A stretch of DNA of 64,000 nucleotides from Ignatzschineria sp. F8392 (lineage in GTDB: Bacteria > Pseudomonadota > Gammaproteobacteria > Cardiobacteriales > Wohlfahrtiimonadaceae): assembly GCF_002252045.1 (NCBI RefSeq), contig NZ_NEFF01000002.1:1-64000 (forward strand), read 5' to 3'. A program made the position numbers and the translations under genes. The notes under the pieces were generated by a model. The model worked only from the letters and a program-made list of their open reading frames with translations, made no database searches and had not been told where the DNA came from. Below, piece by piece: positions 46,861-56,823 of the stretch; position 1 is the first letter of the stretch, and the number at the start of each line of letters is the position of its first letter.

Positions 46861-47580
46861 CTATCCCTTAAATAGATAGCGTCCACCACTGACACGATAG
46901 TCGAGCGGTCTCCGTGAGCGCTCAAATTGTTGATATCCCTCTTGCAGGTTATCCCAAAACTCATAGTGAAGTGATTGCTTCTCCCGATTGAGTCTAGACT
47001 TATCCATTTTAAAGGGATAAGCCTGCACTTCAACATAGGGTTGGCCATTTTTTAGCGCAAGCTCAACAAGCCCATAGATCTCCTCAATTTGCGGATCTGT
47101 CATCGCATAACAACCAACTGAATCACACTTACCATGAACCATCAAATAGCTTCCGGTTCGACCTAATGCTCGATCAAAGCTATTGGGAAAACCGAGATTG
47201 AAAGATTTATAGAAACGACTATGAGGATTGAGCGCTCTACGGTCCACCCGATAGAAACCTTCTGGCGCTTGATGATCTCCTTCATAGATCTTAGGTCCTA
47301 ATGTCCCTGAATAGTTACAAATAGGATAATTTGAGAAGTGGATAAACTCTTTTTTCCCTTTAGGCTTCATCCACACCTCAAGCATCGCTTCCTCTTTAAA
47401 GATGCGAATTAAGACCTCATCTCCCGGCTTCAAACCATAATTTTTAAGCCGCTCTGTTAATGGTCCTCCGGATATGTAGGAGGGAGATGGCGTATTAGAA
47501 TAGGTACTACAAGCAGATAGAATCAGTATAATACCTACCGCTTTGAGAACCGTTTTGATCGCTCTGTTCATTCTATTCAT
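46861..47580 (-). CDS. dpaA: YafK/DpaA-like L,D-transpeptidase-fold lipoprotein
   Basis: The 239-residue precursor has a lipoprotein signal with lipobox ILSAC (Cys24) and a YkuD-fold catalytic domain. The active-site motif is HGKCDSVGC (HGxxxSxGC). Other YafK features are VLIRIFKEEAMLEVWM and YPICNYSGTLGPKIYEGDHQAPEGFY. In E. coli this branch (DpaA/LdtF/YafK) removes Lpp from peptidoglycan rather than cross-linking it. A Lpp-like protein is encoded at 26541-26723 in this window, so a substrate exists. Its residues after 220 are basic. Gene symbol by similarity. Confidence 0.87.
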   Translation of the reverse strand: MNRMNRAIKTVLKAVGIILILSACSTYSNTPSPSYISGGPLTERLKNYGLKPGDEVLIRIFKEEAMLEVWMKPKGKKEFIHFSNYPICNYSGTLGPKIYEGDHQAPEGFYRVDRRALNPHSRFYKSFNLGFPNSFDRALGRTGSYLMVHGKCDSVGCYAMTDPQIEEIYGLVELALKNGQPYVEVQAYPFKMDKSRLNREKQSLHYEFWDNLQEGYQQFERSRRPLDYRVSGGRYLFKG

Positions 47581-47688
47581 ATTTATCCCAACTCTTTATT
47601 TCAAACCTTGATCTCAAGTTTTATCTGAACACTTCATTTCAGCAATCATTACAGCTCGACTCTATCCTTAATATTCCGTCTCTCACAA

Positions 47689-48474
47689 TTATGCAGAATA
47701 TTGCAGAAGATCTAACACTTTTTGATGGAGTGCCGGCGTTGTTGCTAGGATCGTTGTAACATCAAGATCAATTGCGCCTCCATCGAGTGCAGTCATCACT
47801 CCTCCTGCTTCCTTAACAATAATCGAAAGTGCTGCAATATCTAAGATATTGACATCAGATTCAACAATAATATCGACTTTCCCAGTTGCTAAGAAATGGT
47901 ACTGTAAAAAATCTCCAAATCCACGCGTAGAATTGACCGCTCCAACTAATTGTCCATAATTTGTCCATTTCTCAGCATCTTGAGTTAAACGCTTGAGATT
48001 TCCTGAAGAGAAGACCGCTTGTGATAACTGATCGATATCACTGACGGAGATCTTTTTACCCTCTAAAAAAGCGCCTTGCCCTTTTAGCGCATAGATTCGC
48101 TCACCACCGTTAAAACAGGGGGCTGTTGATACCCCTAAGATAATCTCTCCCTTATACATTAAAGCAATTTGGCAAGAGAAAAAAGGACGACGGCGAACAA
48201 ATGCTTTAGTGCCATCAATAGGATCAATGAGCCAGATAAAGTCAGAACTCATATTCTTCTGGCCGCTCTCTTCTCCATAAAAGCCGTGATCAGGAAAAGC
48301 TTTAGAGATATGGTCATAGATTGCTTTCTCTACCGCAATATCCACCTCTGTTACCGGCGTTGCATCAGCTTTAATCTCAATCTTAAAGGCATTCTCATCA
48401 TAAGCTGTTGCGATCAGCTCTCTTGCAATCTCTGAAGCCTCTAACGCACAATCTAAATATTTTTGCATATCCAT
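47689..48474 (-). CDS. Inositol-monophosphatase-family phosphatase (HisN/SuhB-like)
   Basis: A 261-residue protein with intact metal sites: GEES (71-74), DPIDGTKAF and the third motif NILDIAAL...KEAGG. The DPIDGTKAFVRRRPFF variant and the lack of a SuhB-type C-terminus make it look like the histidinol-phosphatase (HisN) or 3'-phosphoadenosine phosphatase branch. The substrate therefore remains open; no his genes are adjacent. In this window it is the catalytically complete counterpart of the degenerate protein at 33977-34747. It sits between glyQ and dpaA on the same strand. Confidence 0.85.
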   Translation of the reverse strand: MDMQKYLDCALEASEIARELIATAYDENAFKIEIKADATPVTEVDIAVEKAIYDHISKAFPDHGFYGEESGQKNMSSDFIWLIDPIDGTKAFVRRRPFFSCQIALMYKGEIILGVSTAPCFNGGERIYALKGQGAFLEGKKISVSDIDQLSQAVFSSGNLKRLTQDAEKWTNYGQLVGAVNSTRGFGDFLQYHFLATGKVDIIVESDVNILDIAALSIIVKEAGGVMTALDGGAIDLDVTTILATTPALHQKVLDLLQYSA

Positions 48475-48614
48475 CTCTATCTACTCTTCTCTCTCTATTG
48501 GTTATCAAAATCTACGCGCCCTATCTCGATGCTAAGATCAGCTCAGATAGGAGTCATCACATAATACTCTCTCATTTATCATAATGACGAATATAATGGT
48601 GAACATGATGACGA

Positions 48615-48646
48615 ATAAAAAAAGATGATGGATCAAGCCATCATCT
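48615..48646 (-). terminator. Terminator of glyQ
   Basis: GATGATGG/CCATCATC perfect stem followed by seven T on the minus strand. Confidence 0.9.
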
Positions 48647-48664
48647 CTCTATCACAAATATACT

Positions 48665-49561
48665 CTATGACTCTCTTTTTAACATAGGAAAGCCTAATCT
48701 TTCACGGGATTCATAGTAGCTCTTCGCCACCATTCCCGCCATTTTACGAACTCGTAAAATATAGCCTTGTCGCTCTGTTACGGAGATCGCTTTACGCGCA
48801 TCTAATAGGTTGAAGGCATGGGAAGCTTTCAGAACCATCTCGTAAGCAGGAAGTGCTAGGTTCTCAGCTAAAAGGCGTGATACCTCTTTTTCGTAAAAAT
48901 TAAAGGAATTTAGGAGAAACTCAACATCGGCATGGGAGAAGTTATAGTGAGATTGTTCTACCTCATTTTGATGGAAAACATCGCCATAAGTGATCTTACC
49001 AAAAGGTCCATCCGACCAGACAAGATCATAAACACTCTCAACTTCCTGAACATACATCGCAAAGCGCTCAAGTCCATAGGTGATCTCCCCTAAAACCGGT
49101 TTACACTCTAAACCGCCTGCCTGCTGGAAGTAGGTAAATTGTGTTACTTCCATCCCATTGAGCCAGACTTCCCAACCTAAGCCCCAAGCACCTAAAGTTG
49201 GCGACTCCCAGTCATCTTCTACAAAACGGATATCATGCTTTGTGACATCGATCCCTAACGCCTCTAATGAACCGAGATAGAGCTCTTGCATATTCTCGGG
49301 AGAGGGTTTAATCGCCACTTGGAATTGGTAGTAGTGCTGAAGACGATTAGGATTCTCCCCATAACGACCATCCGTTGGACGGCGAGAAGGTTGAACATAA
49401 GCAGCTGCCCATGGCTCAGGCCCTAATGCTCGGAGAAAGGTTGCCGTATGGAATGTTCCTGCGCCTACCTCAATATCATAAGGCTGGAGTAATGCACATC
49501 CCTGCTCTGCCCAATAGGTTTGCAGCGTAAAAATCATCTCTTGAAAGGTCATTTTTTTCAT
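48665..49561 (-). CDS. glyQ: Glycine-tRNA ligase alpha subunit GlyQ
   Basis: A 298-residue protein with the unmistakable GlyQ sequence: [59 protein letters not shown]. The catalytic class-II core ends in [10 protein letters not shown] and [11 protein letters not shown]. It forms the alpha part of the tetrameric (alpha2-beta2) glycyl-tRNA synthetase and needs GlyS. In most Gammaproteobacteria glyS directly follows; here a terminator and an unrelated phosphatase follow instead. Start is ATG 49561; there is a TTG two codons before it. Its leader carries a 12-bp repeat array. Confidence 0.96.
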   Translation of the reverse strand: MKKMTFQEMIFTLQTYWAEQGCALLQPYDIEVGAGTFHTATFLRALGPEPWAAAYVQPSRRPTDGRYGENPNRLQHYYQFQVAIKPSPENMQELYLGSLEALGIDVTKHDIRFVEDDWESPTLGAWGLGWEVWLNGMEVTQFTYFQQAGGLECKPVLGEITYGLERFAMYVQEVESVYDLVWSDGPFGKITYGDVFHQNEVEQSHYNFSHADVEFLLNSFNFYEKEVSRLLAENLALPAYEMVLKASHAFNLLDARKAISVTERQGYILRVRKMAGMVAKSYYESRERLGFPMLKRES

Positions 49562-49588
49562 ATTCAATATCTTTATTAAGCTCTATCT

Positions 49589-49636
49589 TATTGTGTCTTT
49601 TATTGTGTATTCTATTGTGTATTTTGTTGTATCTTC
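49589..49636. repeat. 12-bp tandem repeat in the glyQ leader
   Basis: Four units of TATTGTGTMTTY lie at 49589-49600, 49601-49612, 49613-49624 and 49625-49636, the last diverged. It starts 28 bases upstream of the glyQ ATG, so copy-number change could alter promoter or leader spacing. Confidence 0.9.
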
Positions 49637-49752
49637 ACTTGATCTTTATGTGGCCTCCATCTTACTGAAGATCCACCGGAAGTTGATCATGCGCTGACAG
49701 ATCCTCTAATCACATCTGTTTTGATAAATTTATTTTGGCCATTATACCCCAA

Positions 49753-52038
49753 TTATTGTCGATTGCGCGGCTCACTCTCTGCTTCCTCTAAAAAGGTCTC
49801 ATCATCGAGGATCTCTTGCTCGACACGCTCAATAGGAAGAACTTCTCCCTGACGAAAACGATGTTCACGCTGAGGAACTGGAATCTCGATATTGTTATCT
49901 CTTAATGCACTGTCGATCGCCCACATATAAGCTGCGCGAATACCATTGGGACGTTTCACAGCCCGCGAGGTGAGCCAAACAACTAACTCAAACTCATAGT
50001 AGTAATCTTTAAAATCGACTAACCAAACAGCAGGATTACGTCCTGGAATTCCTTTTAAGGTGTGTGGCAACGCCTCTGCAGCGGCAAGAACCACTTCTCG
50101 AACAATCTCCTTATCTGTTCCATAAGCAACTCTAAAGGGGTAACGCATACGGCGCTGAGGCTCTTTAAGCGTCCAGTTGAGCATCTTGGTATTGATAAAC
50201 TCAGAGTTAGGAATCACGATATCGACATTATCATTATCAGTAATAATCGTAGCGCGGACATTGATCTCTTTCACCTCACCCCAAAGAGGCTTTCCACTCT
50301 TTTGATCTTGTAGCTCAATAAAATCGCCCACCTTAATCGAACGTTCAAAGAGCAGAATCAGACCTGAAACAAAGTTATTAACGATCGATTGCAATCCAAA
50401 TCCCAGTCCGATTGCAAGTGCCCCTGCGACAAGCGCAAAGTTGGTAAAATCAATGCCGACAGCAGTCAAACCATAGAGAAATCCAAAGAGGATAATAGCG
50501 TAGTAAGTTAAGCGCCCGGCAAGATAGTAAGCCGGTAATTTATCATCACCTCGCTTATTCCCCATACGATTGAAGACACGATTGAGCCAGAATGCGATCC
50601 ACCAACAGACTAGGACAATGAGGAGAAACTGAAAGAAACTGATCGAGGTTACCGGTGTATCACCCACAGTAAAGAGTGGCGTTCTCAAAAGTTGCTTCAC
50701 ATTGCGCCAAGCATAACTGAGCGTGCTTTTCGTACGATTGATGGTATTCATCAATACGCCTTGAAACTGTAATAATTGATTCTCTAAGATCCGCCCCATA
50801 AACTGACTATCGGCAATCTCTGTCTGCAGCTTTTGTAACAGAACAGAGGTCTCTTGAATCAGCGTTAGGCGATCATTCGCGATGCCGGCAAGGAAGCTAT
50901 TCTCATTGACGCCACCACGAATTTCAATATCCGCTAAGAGCGCATTGGTATTACTTCGCTCTACCTCATTCTGGTTGAACCAATCTTTCGCTTTAAGTGA
51001 GATCTCCTCTAAATTACGCTGACGATCGGCATAATTTTTCTGTATTCGCTCAACATCGAGCCCCTCTTCATCCGAGAGAATAGCCAAAATATCTCGCTCA
51101 TTTTCATACATATCGAGCCGCGCTTCCAAAATCGCTACATTGATCTTCTCTTTTGCAACACGCTGATTGCGTAATCTTGCAACAGCTTGATCTTCTACAG
51201 TCTCATCAGGCAGCAGAAGAAGCTGTGATTGCTCCCGCAGTAATTTAGTATTTGCTTCTTGAAGACGAATAATAGTGTTATCGATCCGATCATTGAGCGC
51301 ATCGATCTCATCACTGGTATAGGTTAAGCGGGTAATTGCGACATTTTTGATATCCTGAAGCTCACGAGACTCCGACTCAATAATACTTAAATTTTCACGC
51401 AACAAGCGTAAGCGCTCTGTCAATAATGCCTGCTCCGTCTGCAGTGTAATCACCTGCAATGAGGCTAAGAAACGAGCATGACTTCCCTCTGCGGTCTCAA
51501 GATAGGAGACAAAGCGATTATTAAGATCTCGGGTAATATCACGATATTGAACATCTTGATCACGAATATCTTCTCGAACACTGACAAGTTCGGTACTCAA
51601 CTCCCGCTCACGATGGATAATTGTTAGTAGCTCACCAATACTATAATGTTCCTTCAATTCAAATTTGAAGCGCTTTTTCGTAACGCTCTTCTCTTTCAGA
51701 GCCACATAAGCAAAAAAGTTCGCGCTAATATGAGAGATCTTCGGCAATTCCCGCTTAAGAGCCTCTTCTGGCAATTTTTGTGACTCTTCATCAATACGTT
51801 GAATAAAGTCGATCACTGCCTGTTTAAGATCGCCGGATTTTTTATTTTCAAAATAGTTCCACCATGCTGTATTAAGTGACATAGGATCAGGAAGCATAAG
51901 CTCCTCTTCTTGACCACTTTCTACAGCACCTAATCCATTTTGCAGTAACGAGCTAATAGGATGAACCTGAGAAAAAGCGACACTTAAACTCATCAACATT
52001 ATCAATAGTAGCGTTGAAGCTCGCTTTATATTGGTCAC
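49753..52038 (-). CDS. MscS-family mechanosensitive channel with long periplasmic coiled-coil domain
   Basis: GTG 52038 is chosen because GAGG precedes it and a Sec signal peptide (RASTLLLIMLMSLSVAFS) follows; the longer open frame has no site. The 761 residues comprise the signal, a periplasmic region of about 400 residues rich in heptads (e.g. LLTERLRLLRENLSIIESE), and membrane helices. The MscS core (pore-lining FALVAGALAIGLGFGLQSIV near 530-550, then FERSIKVGDFIEL) follows. A cytoplasmic beta/alpha-beta vestibule completes it. It resembles the larger MscK/YjeP/YnaI-type channels, which release solutes on osmotic downshock. Confidence 0.9.
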   Translation of the reverse strand: MTNIKRASTLLLIMLMSLSVAFSQVHPISSLLQNGLGAVESGQEEELMLPDPMSLNTAWWNYFENKKSGDLKQAVIDFIQRIDEESQKLPEEALKRELPKISHISANFFAYVALKEKSVTKKRFKFELKEHYSIGELLTIIHRERELSTELVSVREDIRDQDVQYRDITRDLNNRFVSYLETAEGSHARFLASLQVITLQTEQALLTERLRLLRENLSIIESESRELQDIKNVAITRLTYTSDEIDALNDRIDNTIIRLQEANTKLLREQSQLLLLPDETVEDQAVARLRNQRVAKEKINVAILEARLDMYENERDILAILSDEEGLDVERIQKNYADRQRNLEEISLKAKDWFNQNEVERSNTNALLADIEIRGGVNENSFLAGIANDRLTLIQETSVLLQKLQTEIADSQFMGRILENQLLQFQGVLMNTINRTKSTLSYAWRNVKQLLRTPLFTVGDTPVTSISFFQFLLIVLVCWWIAFWLNRVFNRMGNKRGDDKLPAYYLAGRLTYYAIILFGFLYGLTAVGIDFTNFALVAGALAIGLGFGLQSIVNNFVSGLILLFERSIKVGDFIELQDQKSGKPLWGEVKEINVRATIITDNDNVDIVIPNSEFINTKMLNWTLKEPQRRMRYPFRVAYGTDKEIVREVVLAAAEALPHTLKGIPGRNPAVWLVDFKDYYYEFELVVWLTSRAVKRPNGIRAAYMWAIDSALRDNNIEIPVPQREHRFRQGEVLPIERVEQEILDDETFLEEAESEPRNRQ

Positions 52039-52227
52039 AGGCACCTCATATTTAAATTCTTGCTGAATCAGGGAGAGAAATAATATTTGAAAGTCCAAAA
52101 TAACCGCAAAGTGAGTTGAAATCCCACATCGCAGATTAGATCAGACTTCGGTCTAATATTATTGCATATAGCGCCCACTCAATCTAGAATATGAGACCGA
52201 ATTATTAATTATTTTAAGGAAATATCT

Positions 52228-52455
52228 GTGTCCGAAAAAATAAGTCAAGATATCGCTGAGAACTTAAGTATTGAAGCGCAATTAGAGAAGCTCACTAAAA
52301 TTTTAGAAGCACTCGAAAATGATGAGCTTCCGCTAGAGGAATCTCTTCAAAAGTTTGAAGAGGGAATCAGACTAACAAAAGAGTGCCAAGCACTGCTTGA
52401 AGCCTCTGAAAAGAAGATCTCTCAACTCTTATCTAAAGAACAGATTGAATCATAA
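52228..52455 (+). CDS. xseB: Exodeoxyribonuclease VII small subunit XseB
   Basis: A 75-residue helical protein. LSIEAQLEKLTKILEALENDELPLE and SLQKFEEGIRLTKECQALLE are the two helices that wrap XseA. The start is GTG with AAGGAAA upstream. It is the first gene of a three-gene unit with ispA (starting 15 bases later) and dxs, an order conserved in many proteobacteria. Exonuclease VII degrades single-stranded DNA; the large subunit XseA is elsewhere. Confidence 0.93.
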   Translation: MSEKISQDIAENLSIEAQLEKLTKILEALENDELPLEESLQKFEEGIRLTKECQALLEASEKKISQLLSKEQIES

Positions 52456-52470
52456 GGAGCTTAGCAACTC

Positions 52471-53346
52471 ATGCCTACCGCTTGGTTTACAACGCAACTT
52501 CACCTCTTTGAAGCCGCTTTCACAAAAGAGCTTGAGAAGATCGAAGCCCCTGAGCGTCTTAAAGAAGCACTGCTCTATAGCACACTCAATGGGGGTAAAA
52601 GACTTCGCCCACTCTTAACCATCGCTAGCGGCGAGCTCTGTGATGCTAAGATGGCAGCAATTTTATCCATTGCCTCTGCCATTGAGATGATCCACGCCTA
52701 CTCTTTAGTCCACGATGACTTACCGGCAATGGATGATGATGAGTATCGACGTGGCAAATTAACCTGTCATAAGGCCTATGATGAAGCGACCGCGATTTTA
52801 ACTGGCGATGCGCTTTTAACCGCATGTTTTGAAAGCTTAAGTCATATTGAAGAGCTCTCTGCAGAGAAGAGATTACAGCTGATTCAACTCATTAGCCATG
52901 CTGCCGGCAGTGCCGGAATGGTCGGTGGGCAATATCTCGATCTCTCTTCTGAAAATAGAACCATCTCTCTTCATGAATTAGAGACACTACACCGTAAAAA
53001 GACCGGAGCACTCATCAAGGCTTCTATTTTAGCTGGGGCAATTGCCGGCGATACGGATCAATCAACTTATGATAAACTATCGGTTTATGCCGATAATATT
53101 GGGCTTGCGTTTCAGATTAAAGATGACATTTTAGATCTCATCGGAACCCAAGAAGAGCTCGGCAAAAAGCCTGGCAGTGATCTTCTTCAAGAGAAATCCA
53201 CCTATATCTCACTTTTAGGGTTAGAAGATTCTATTGCAAAGCTTGATGAGCTCACAAATGAAGCTATTGAGCTACTCTCTCCTTTGGGTAAAAAAGCAGA
53301 ACCACTGATCGATCTTGCCCACTATATTCAAAAGCGCAATCATTAA
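52471..53346 (+). CDS. ispA: Farnesyl diphosphate synthase IspA
   Basis: A 291-residue trans-isoprenyl diphosphate synthase. The first aspartate-rich motif DDLPAMDDD (near 80-88) and the second DDILD (near 216) bind Mg-diphosphate. GGKRLRP and GGQYLDL are other class features, and the bulky residues before the first motif fit a C15 product. It condenses IPP with DMAPP and GPP to give farnesyl diphosphate for undecaprenyl phosphate and quinones. AAGGAG precedes the start. dxs follows nine bases after the stop, so precursor and product enzymes are made together. Confidence 0.96.
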   Translation: MPTAWFTTQLHLFEAAFTKELEKIEAPERLKEALLYSTLNGGKRLRPLLTIASGELCDAKMAAILSIASAIEMIHAYSLVHDDLPAMDDDEYRRGKLTCHKAYDEATAILTGDALLTACFESLSHIEELSAEKRLQLIQLISHAAGSAGMVGGQYLDLSSENRTISLHELETLHRKKTGALIKASILAGAIAGDTDQSTYDKLSVYADNIGLAFQIKDDILDLIGTQEELGKKPGSDLLQEKSTYISLLGLEDSIAKLDELTNEAIELLSPLGKKAEPLIDLAHYIQKRNH

Positions 53347-53355
53347 GGTTTTAGA

Positions 53356-55287
53356 ATGAATCCAACACCACTTCTTGATCAAATCCAGTCACCTGATGAC
53401 CTCAAATCCCTCTCTCTCAATGATCTTGAGTCACTCTCTATGGAGCTTAGGCAATTTCTGATTGGCTCGGTTCTCGATTCCGGGGGGCATTTTGCATCAG
53501 GCCTTGGAGTGGTTGAACTAACAGTGGCATTGCATCATGTTTTTAATACCCCTCACGATAAGATCATCTGGGATGTTGGACATCAAGCCTACCCTCACAA
53601 AATATTAACGGGGCGAAAAGATCAGATCCATACCATTCGTAAAAAAGGGGGGCTAGGACCTTTTCCCTCTCTTAATGAGAGCGATTACGATGCTTTTGGT
53701 GTAGGTCACTCCTCAACGTCAATTAGTGCTGCTTTAGGCATGGCGATTGGTGCAAAACATCATCATGATGAAAGTCAACAGCTTATTGCTGTCATTGGTG
53801 ATGGAGCTTTAACCGCAGGGCAAGCCTTTGAAGCCCTCAATCATGCGGGTGATCTTAAGGCGAATCTTTTAGTGATTCTCAATGATAATAATATGTCGAT
53901 CTCTCCCAATGTGGGGGCGCTCAGTACCATGTTGACGCGTACGCTCTCTAAGCCGGCGATTCAATCTATTCGTGAAAGTGGTGCAAAATTTTTAGAAAAC
54001 CTGCCCTTCCCACAAGCACTCGATCTAGCAAAACGTGCCGAAACGCGTGTTAAAAGTGCCGTGGCAGAACAGAGCATTATCTTTGAAGAATTTGGCTTTC
54101 AATATTTTGGCCCTATCGATGGGCACGATCTGCCGACACTGATCACGACCCTTAAAAACTTAAAACAAAAGAGCGGCCCTCGCTTTCTCCATATCACTAC
54201 CAAAAAGGGGAAAGGATATGCTAAAGCAGAAGCAGAACCCGTTAAGTTTCATGCCGTCTCTGCAGCGAAAAAGGCGCCTCAAGGTGTAACCTCTACTGAC
54301 AAAGCGCAATCTGCAAAACAGGCTGAAAATGCGGTATCAAAAAAAGCATCGGGATTAACTTATACCCAGGTCTTCTCACAATGGCTCTGCGATATGGCGG
54401 AAATTGAACCCGATCTGATGGCAATCACGCCCGCTATGTGTGAAGGTTCTGGCCTTGTCACATTTAGTCAGCGCTTTCCTCACCGTTTTTTTGACACCGC
54501 AATTGCTGAACAACATGCAGTCACTTTAGGTGCGGGAATGGCGTTAGGCGGAATTAAGCCTGTCGTTGCGATCTACTCCACCTTCCTTCAACGCGCCTAT
54601 GATCAACTGATTCATGATGTTGCGATTCAAAATTTAGATGTCACCTTTGCTATCGATCGCGCCGGTATTGTCGGTCCTGATGGCGCAACACATGCAGGAA
54701 CCTTTGATATCGCTTATCTTCGTACGATCCCCAATATGGTGATTATGGCGCCTTCTAGCGAAGAGGAGTGCTATAAGATGTTAACCACAGCCTACCACTA
54801 TCGAGGGCCGGCAGCAGTTCGCTATCCACGCGGGAAAGGGATAGGCACTCAGATCAGTGATGAACCGATAGAAAAGATAGAGATAGGAAAGAGCCGACTT
54901 CTACAAGAGGGAGAGTCGCTCTTAGTGATCAATATTGGCCCTCTCATTGAGAATGCAACTACCATAGCCAATCATTTTGGTGGAACCCTACTCGATCTTC
55001 GCTTTGTTAAACCTCTCGATCGAGAGATGCTCTTAAAGCTTGCGCGATCCCATCAAGCGATCATCACGATTGAAGATGGTGCGATCATGGGGGGTGCCGG
55101 CTCGGCCATCAATGAATTACTTGCCTCTGAAGGAATCTTTATGCCCATTAAACATTTTGGCATTAAAGATTACTATCCTGAACATGGAGAGCGAGAAGAG
55201 ATCTTAGCCGATTATGGCTTAACGCCGGAAAAGATGATCAAAGAGACAGAAACTTTTCTTTCACTTTTTAAGCAGTCTGCACAATAG
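53356..55287 (+). CDS. dxs: 1-Deoxy-D-xylulose-5-phosphate synthase Dxs
   Basis: A 643-residue thiamine-diphosphate enzyme. The TPP motif is GDGALTAGQAFEALNHAG with DNNMSIS, the N-terminal segment includes DVGHQAYPHKILTGR, the transketolase pyrimidine domain has AIAEQHAVTLGAGMA, and the C-terminal domain ends with PEHGEREEI. Before ASGLTYTQVF it carries a lysine/alanine-rich linker (APQGVTSTDKAQSAKQ...) longer than in E. coli (620 aa). It joins pyruvate and glyceraldehyde-3-phosphate at the start of the MEP pathway. Its cofactor depends on thiamine supply, which this chromosome can begin with ThiC. Confidence 0.97.
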   Translation: MNPTPLLDQIQSPDDLKSLSLNDLESLSMELRQFLIGSVLDSGGHFASGLGVVELTVALHHVFNTPHDKIIWDVGHQAYPHKILTGRKDQIHTIRKKGGLGPFPSLNESDYDAFGVGHSSTSISAALGMAIGAKHHHDESQQLIAVIGDGALTAGQAFEALNHAGDLKANLLVILNDNNMSISPNVGALSTMLTRTLSKPAIQSIRESGAKFLENLPFPQALDLAKRAETRVKSAVAEQSIIFEEFGFQYFGPIDGHDLPTLITTLKNLKQKSGPRFLHITTKKGKGYAKAEAEPVKFHAVSAAKKAPQGVTSTDKAQSAKQAENAVSKKASGLTYTQVFSQWLCDMAEIEPDLMAITPAMCEGSGLVTFSQRFPHRFFDTAIAEQHAVTLGAGMALGGIKPVVAIYSTFLQRAYDQLIHDVAIQNLDVTFAIDRAGIVGPDGATHAGTFDIAYLRTIPNMVIMAPSSEEECYKMLTTAYHYRGPAAVRYPRGKGIGTQISDEPIEKIEIGKSRLLQEGESLLVINIGPLIENATTIANHFGGTLLDLRFVKPLDREMLLKLARSHQAIITIEDGAIMGGAGSAINELLASEGIFMPIKHFGIKDYYPEHGEREEILADYGLTPEKMIKETETFLSLFKQSAQ

Positions 55288-55569
55288 AGATCAGACCATA
55301 GAGGCAGATCATCTCCTATCTCTCTCGATTCGAAAATATTGATCGAGAAATGGCAGAAAAGATAGAAACAGAGAGAGATGTAGAGATTGATCGATTGATT
55401 GATTGAAAGTACAAAAAGAAGAATAAAAGCGTCAAAAAATAAACAGGTAAAACCAATAAGCCCCTTAACGACAGAACATCGTAAGGGGCTTACTCTTTTA
55501 GGACAATCAATCAGCTAATGTTGATTGATCTTTCGATCGATAATCAGAGAATCGATTGAATTGATAATC
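55288..55569. other. Convergent dxs/rph intergenic region
   Basis: No gene. It contains GATT/GATC-rich simple sequence near 55380-55410 and the shared bidirectional terminator. Confidence 0.5.
55458..55500 (+). terminator. Terminator between dxs and rph
   Basis: Perfect 10-bp stem AAGCCCCTTA/TAAGGGGCTT, possibly extended by CG pairs. A T-rich tail (TACTCTTTTA) follows on the plus strand; it likely serves both convergent genes. Confidence 0.82.
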
Positions 55570-56298
55570 TTAATTGATCGCTTCAGCTAAAACAGCAACT
55601 TGTGCTGCTGTAATTTGGGCAATGCCCTTCTCTGCAAGTTTGATCATCTCCAATAACTCTTTCGTAGAGAATGGTGCTTGCTCTGCCGTTGCTTGCACCT
55701 CAATCATCTGCCCATTGTTATCCATAATCACATTCATATCGGTATCTGCGGCACTATCTTCAAGATAATCAAGATCCAATACTGGAACACCTTGGTAGAT
55801 TCCTACAGAAATTGCCGCAATTTGACTAACTAACGGTGTCTTCTCTAATAACCCTTGCTCTACAAGCTTATGAAGCGCTAACACTAGAGCAATATAACCG
55901 CCTGAAATCGATGCAGTTCTCGTACCACCATCTGCTTGTATCACATCACAATCGATCGTAATCGTTCGTTCACCTAGTAACTCGAGATCGACCGCAGCAC
56001 GTAGTGAGCGACCAATCAGACGTTGAATCTCTAAAGTTCGTCCACTCTGCTTACCTCTTGCCGCTTCACGACTTGAACGTGTGTGAGTCGATCCCGGCAA
56101 CATGCCATATTCTGCAGTAATCCAGCCCTTTCCTTCTCCGCGTAAAAAAGGGGGAACTCGTTCCTCGATCGAGGCAGTGCATAATACTTTGGTATTGCCA
56201 AATACCGCTAAAACAGAGCCGGCAGCATGCATTGTAAAATTAGGAATAAATTGCAAAGAACGCATCTCATCTGCAGCTCTTTTTGAAGGTCTTACCAT
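55570..56298 (-). CDS. rph: Ribonuclease PH
   Basis: A 242-residue phosphorolytic 3'-exonuclease: [20 protein letters not shown] and [20 protein letters not shown] form the phosphate and RNA sites. [20 protein letters not shown] is the catalytic core, and [19 protein letters not shown] follows. It trims tRNA 3' ends and degrades structured RNA as a hexamer. The protein is complete, unlike the rph-1 frameshift of laboratory E. coli K-12. No pyrE is adjacent. The start follows AGAGATAAGAG. Confidence 0.96.
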   Translation of the reverse strand: MVRPSKRAADEMRSLQFIPNFTMHAAGSVLAVFGNTKVLCTASIEERVPPFLRGEGKGWITAEYGMLPGSTHTRSSREAARGKQSGRTLEIQRLIGRSLRAAVDLELLGERTITIDCDVIQADGGTRTASISGGYIALVLALHKLVEQGLLEKTPLVSQIAAISVGIYQGVPVLDLDYLEDSAADTDMNVIMDNNGQMIEVQATAEQAPFSTKELLEMIKLAEKGIAQITAAQVAVLAEAIN

Positions 56299-56351
56299 CT
56301 CTTATCTCTCTTTTTCAGTTGTGTATCGATACCACTCTAATTTCTACAATA

Positions 56352-56382
56352 TAAAAAAGCCCGTTAAAAACGGGCTTTTTTA
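56352..56382 (-). terminator. Terminator of infA
   Basis: AAAAAAGCCCGT-4-ACGGGCTTTTTT perfect stem with T runs on both strands, located between infA and rph. Confidence 0.9.
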
Positions 56383-56578
56383 ATAAAATCTTTAATTCTG
56401 ATCAACTAGTCCGATTTGACCGATTTGACCTGTTTAAACTATTTAAACAATAGCATCAATACCCTATCGGGTATCGATTTAAGCATCTCTCTGTAAAGAG
56501 TTACCGATAGACTTACTATTAATCTACTAGTCAAATTATTAGTTGCATCACTAATTGCGGCCTATCAATAACTAATGA

Positions 56579-56797
56579 CTATTTACCGCGATAAACGATA
56601 CGACCTTTAGTAAGGTCATAAGGTGTTAATTCTACTTTAACTCTATCTCCCATAAGAATACGGATATAGTTCTTACGCATCTTACCAGAGATATGAGCAG
56701 TGATAACATGACCGTTATCTAACTCTACTCTAAATTGTGTATACGGAAGGGTTTCAATAACCGTGCCTTCCATTTCAATATGATCTTCTTTTGACAT
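56579..56797 (-). CDS. infA: Translation initiation factor IF-1
   Basis: A 72-residue OB-fold protein ([55 protein letters not shown]), nearly identical to IF-1 of other Gammaproteobacteria. It binds the ribosomal A site during initiation. The open frame extends further upstream but runs through tRNA-Pro, so the ATG at 56797 behind AAAGAG is the start. The tRNA-Pro gene ends 27 bases before it on the same strand, which suggests a shared primary transcript. Confidence 0.97.
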   Translation of the reverse strand: MSKEDHIEMEGTVIETLPYTQFRVELDNGHVITAHISGKMRKNYIRILMGDRVKVELTPYDLTKGRIVYRGK

Positions 56798-56823
56798 ATA
56801 ACTCTTTAATAACTTAGTAAGAT

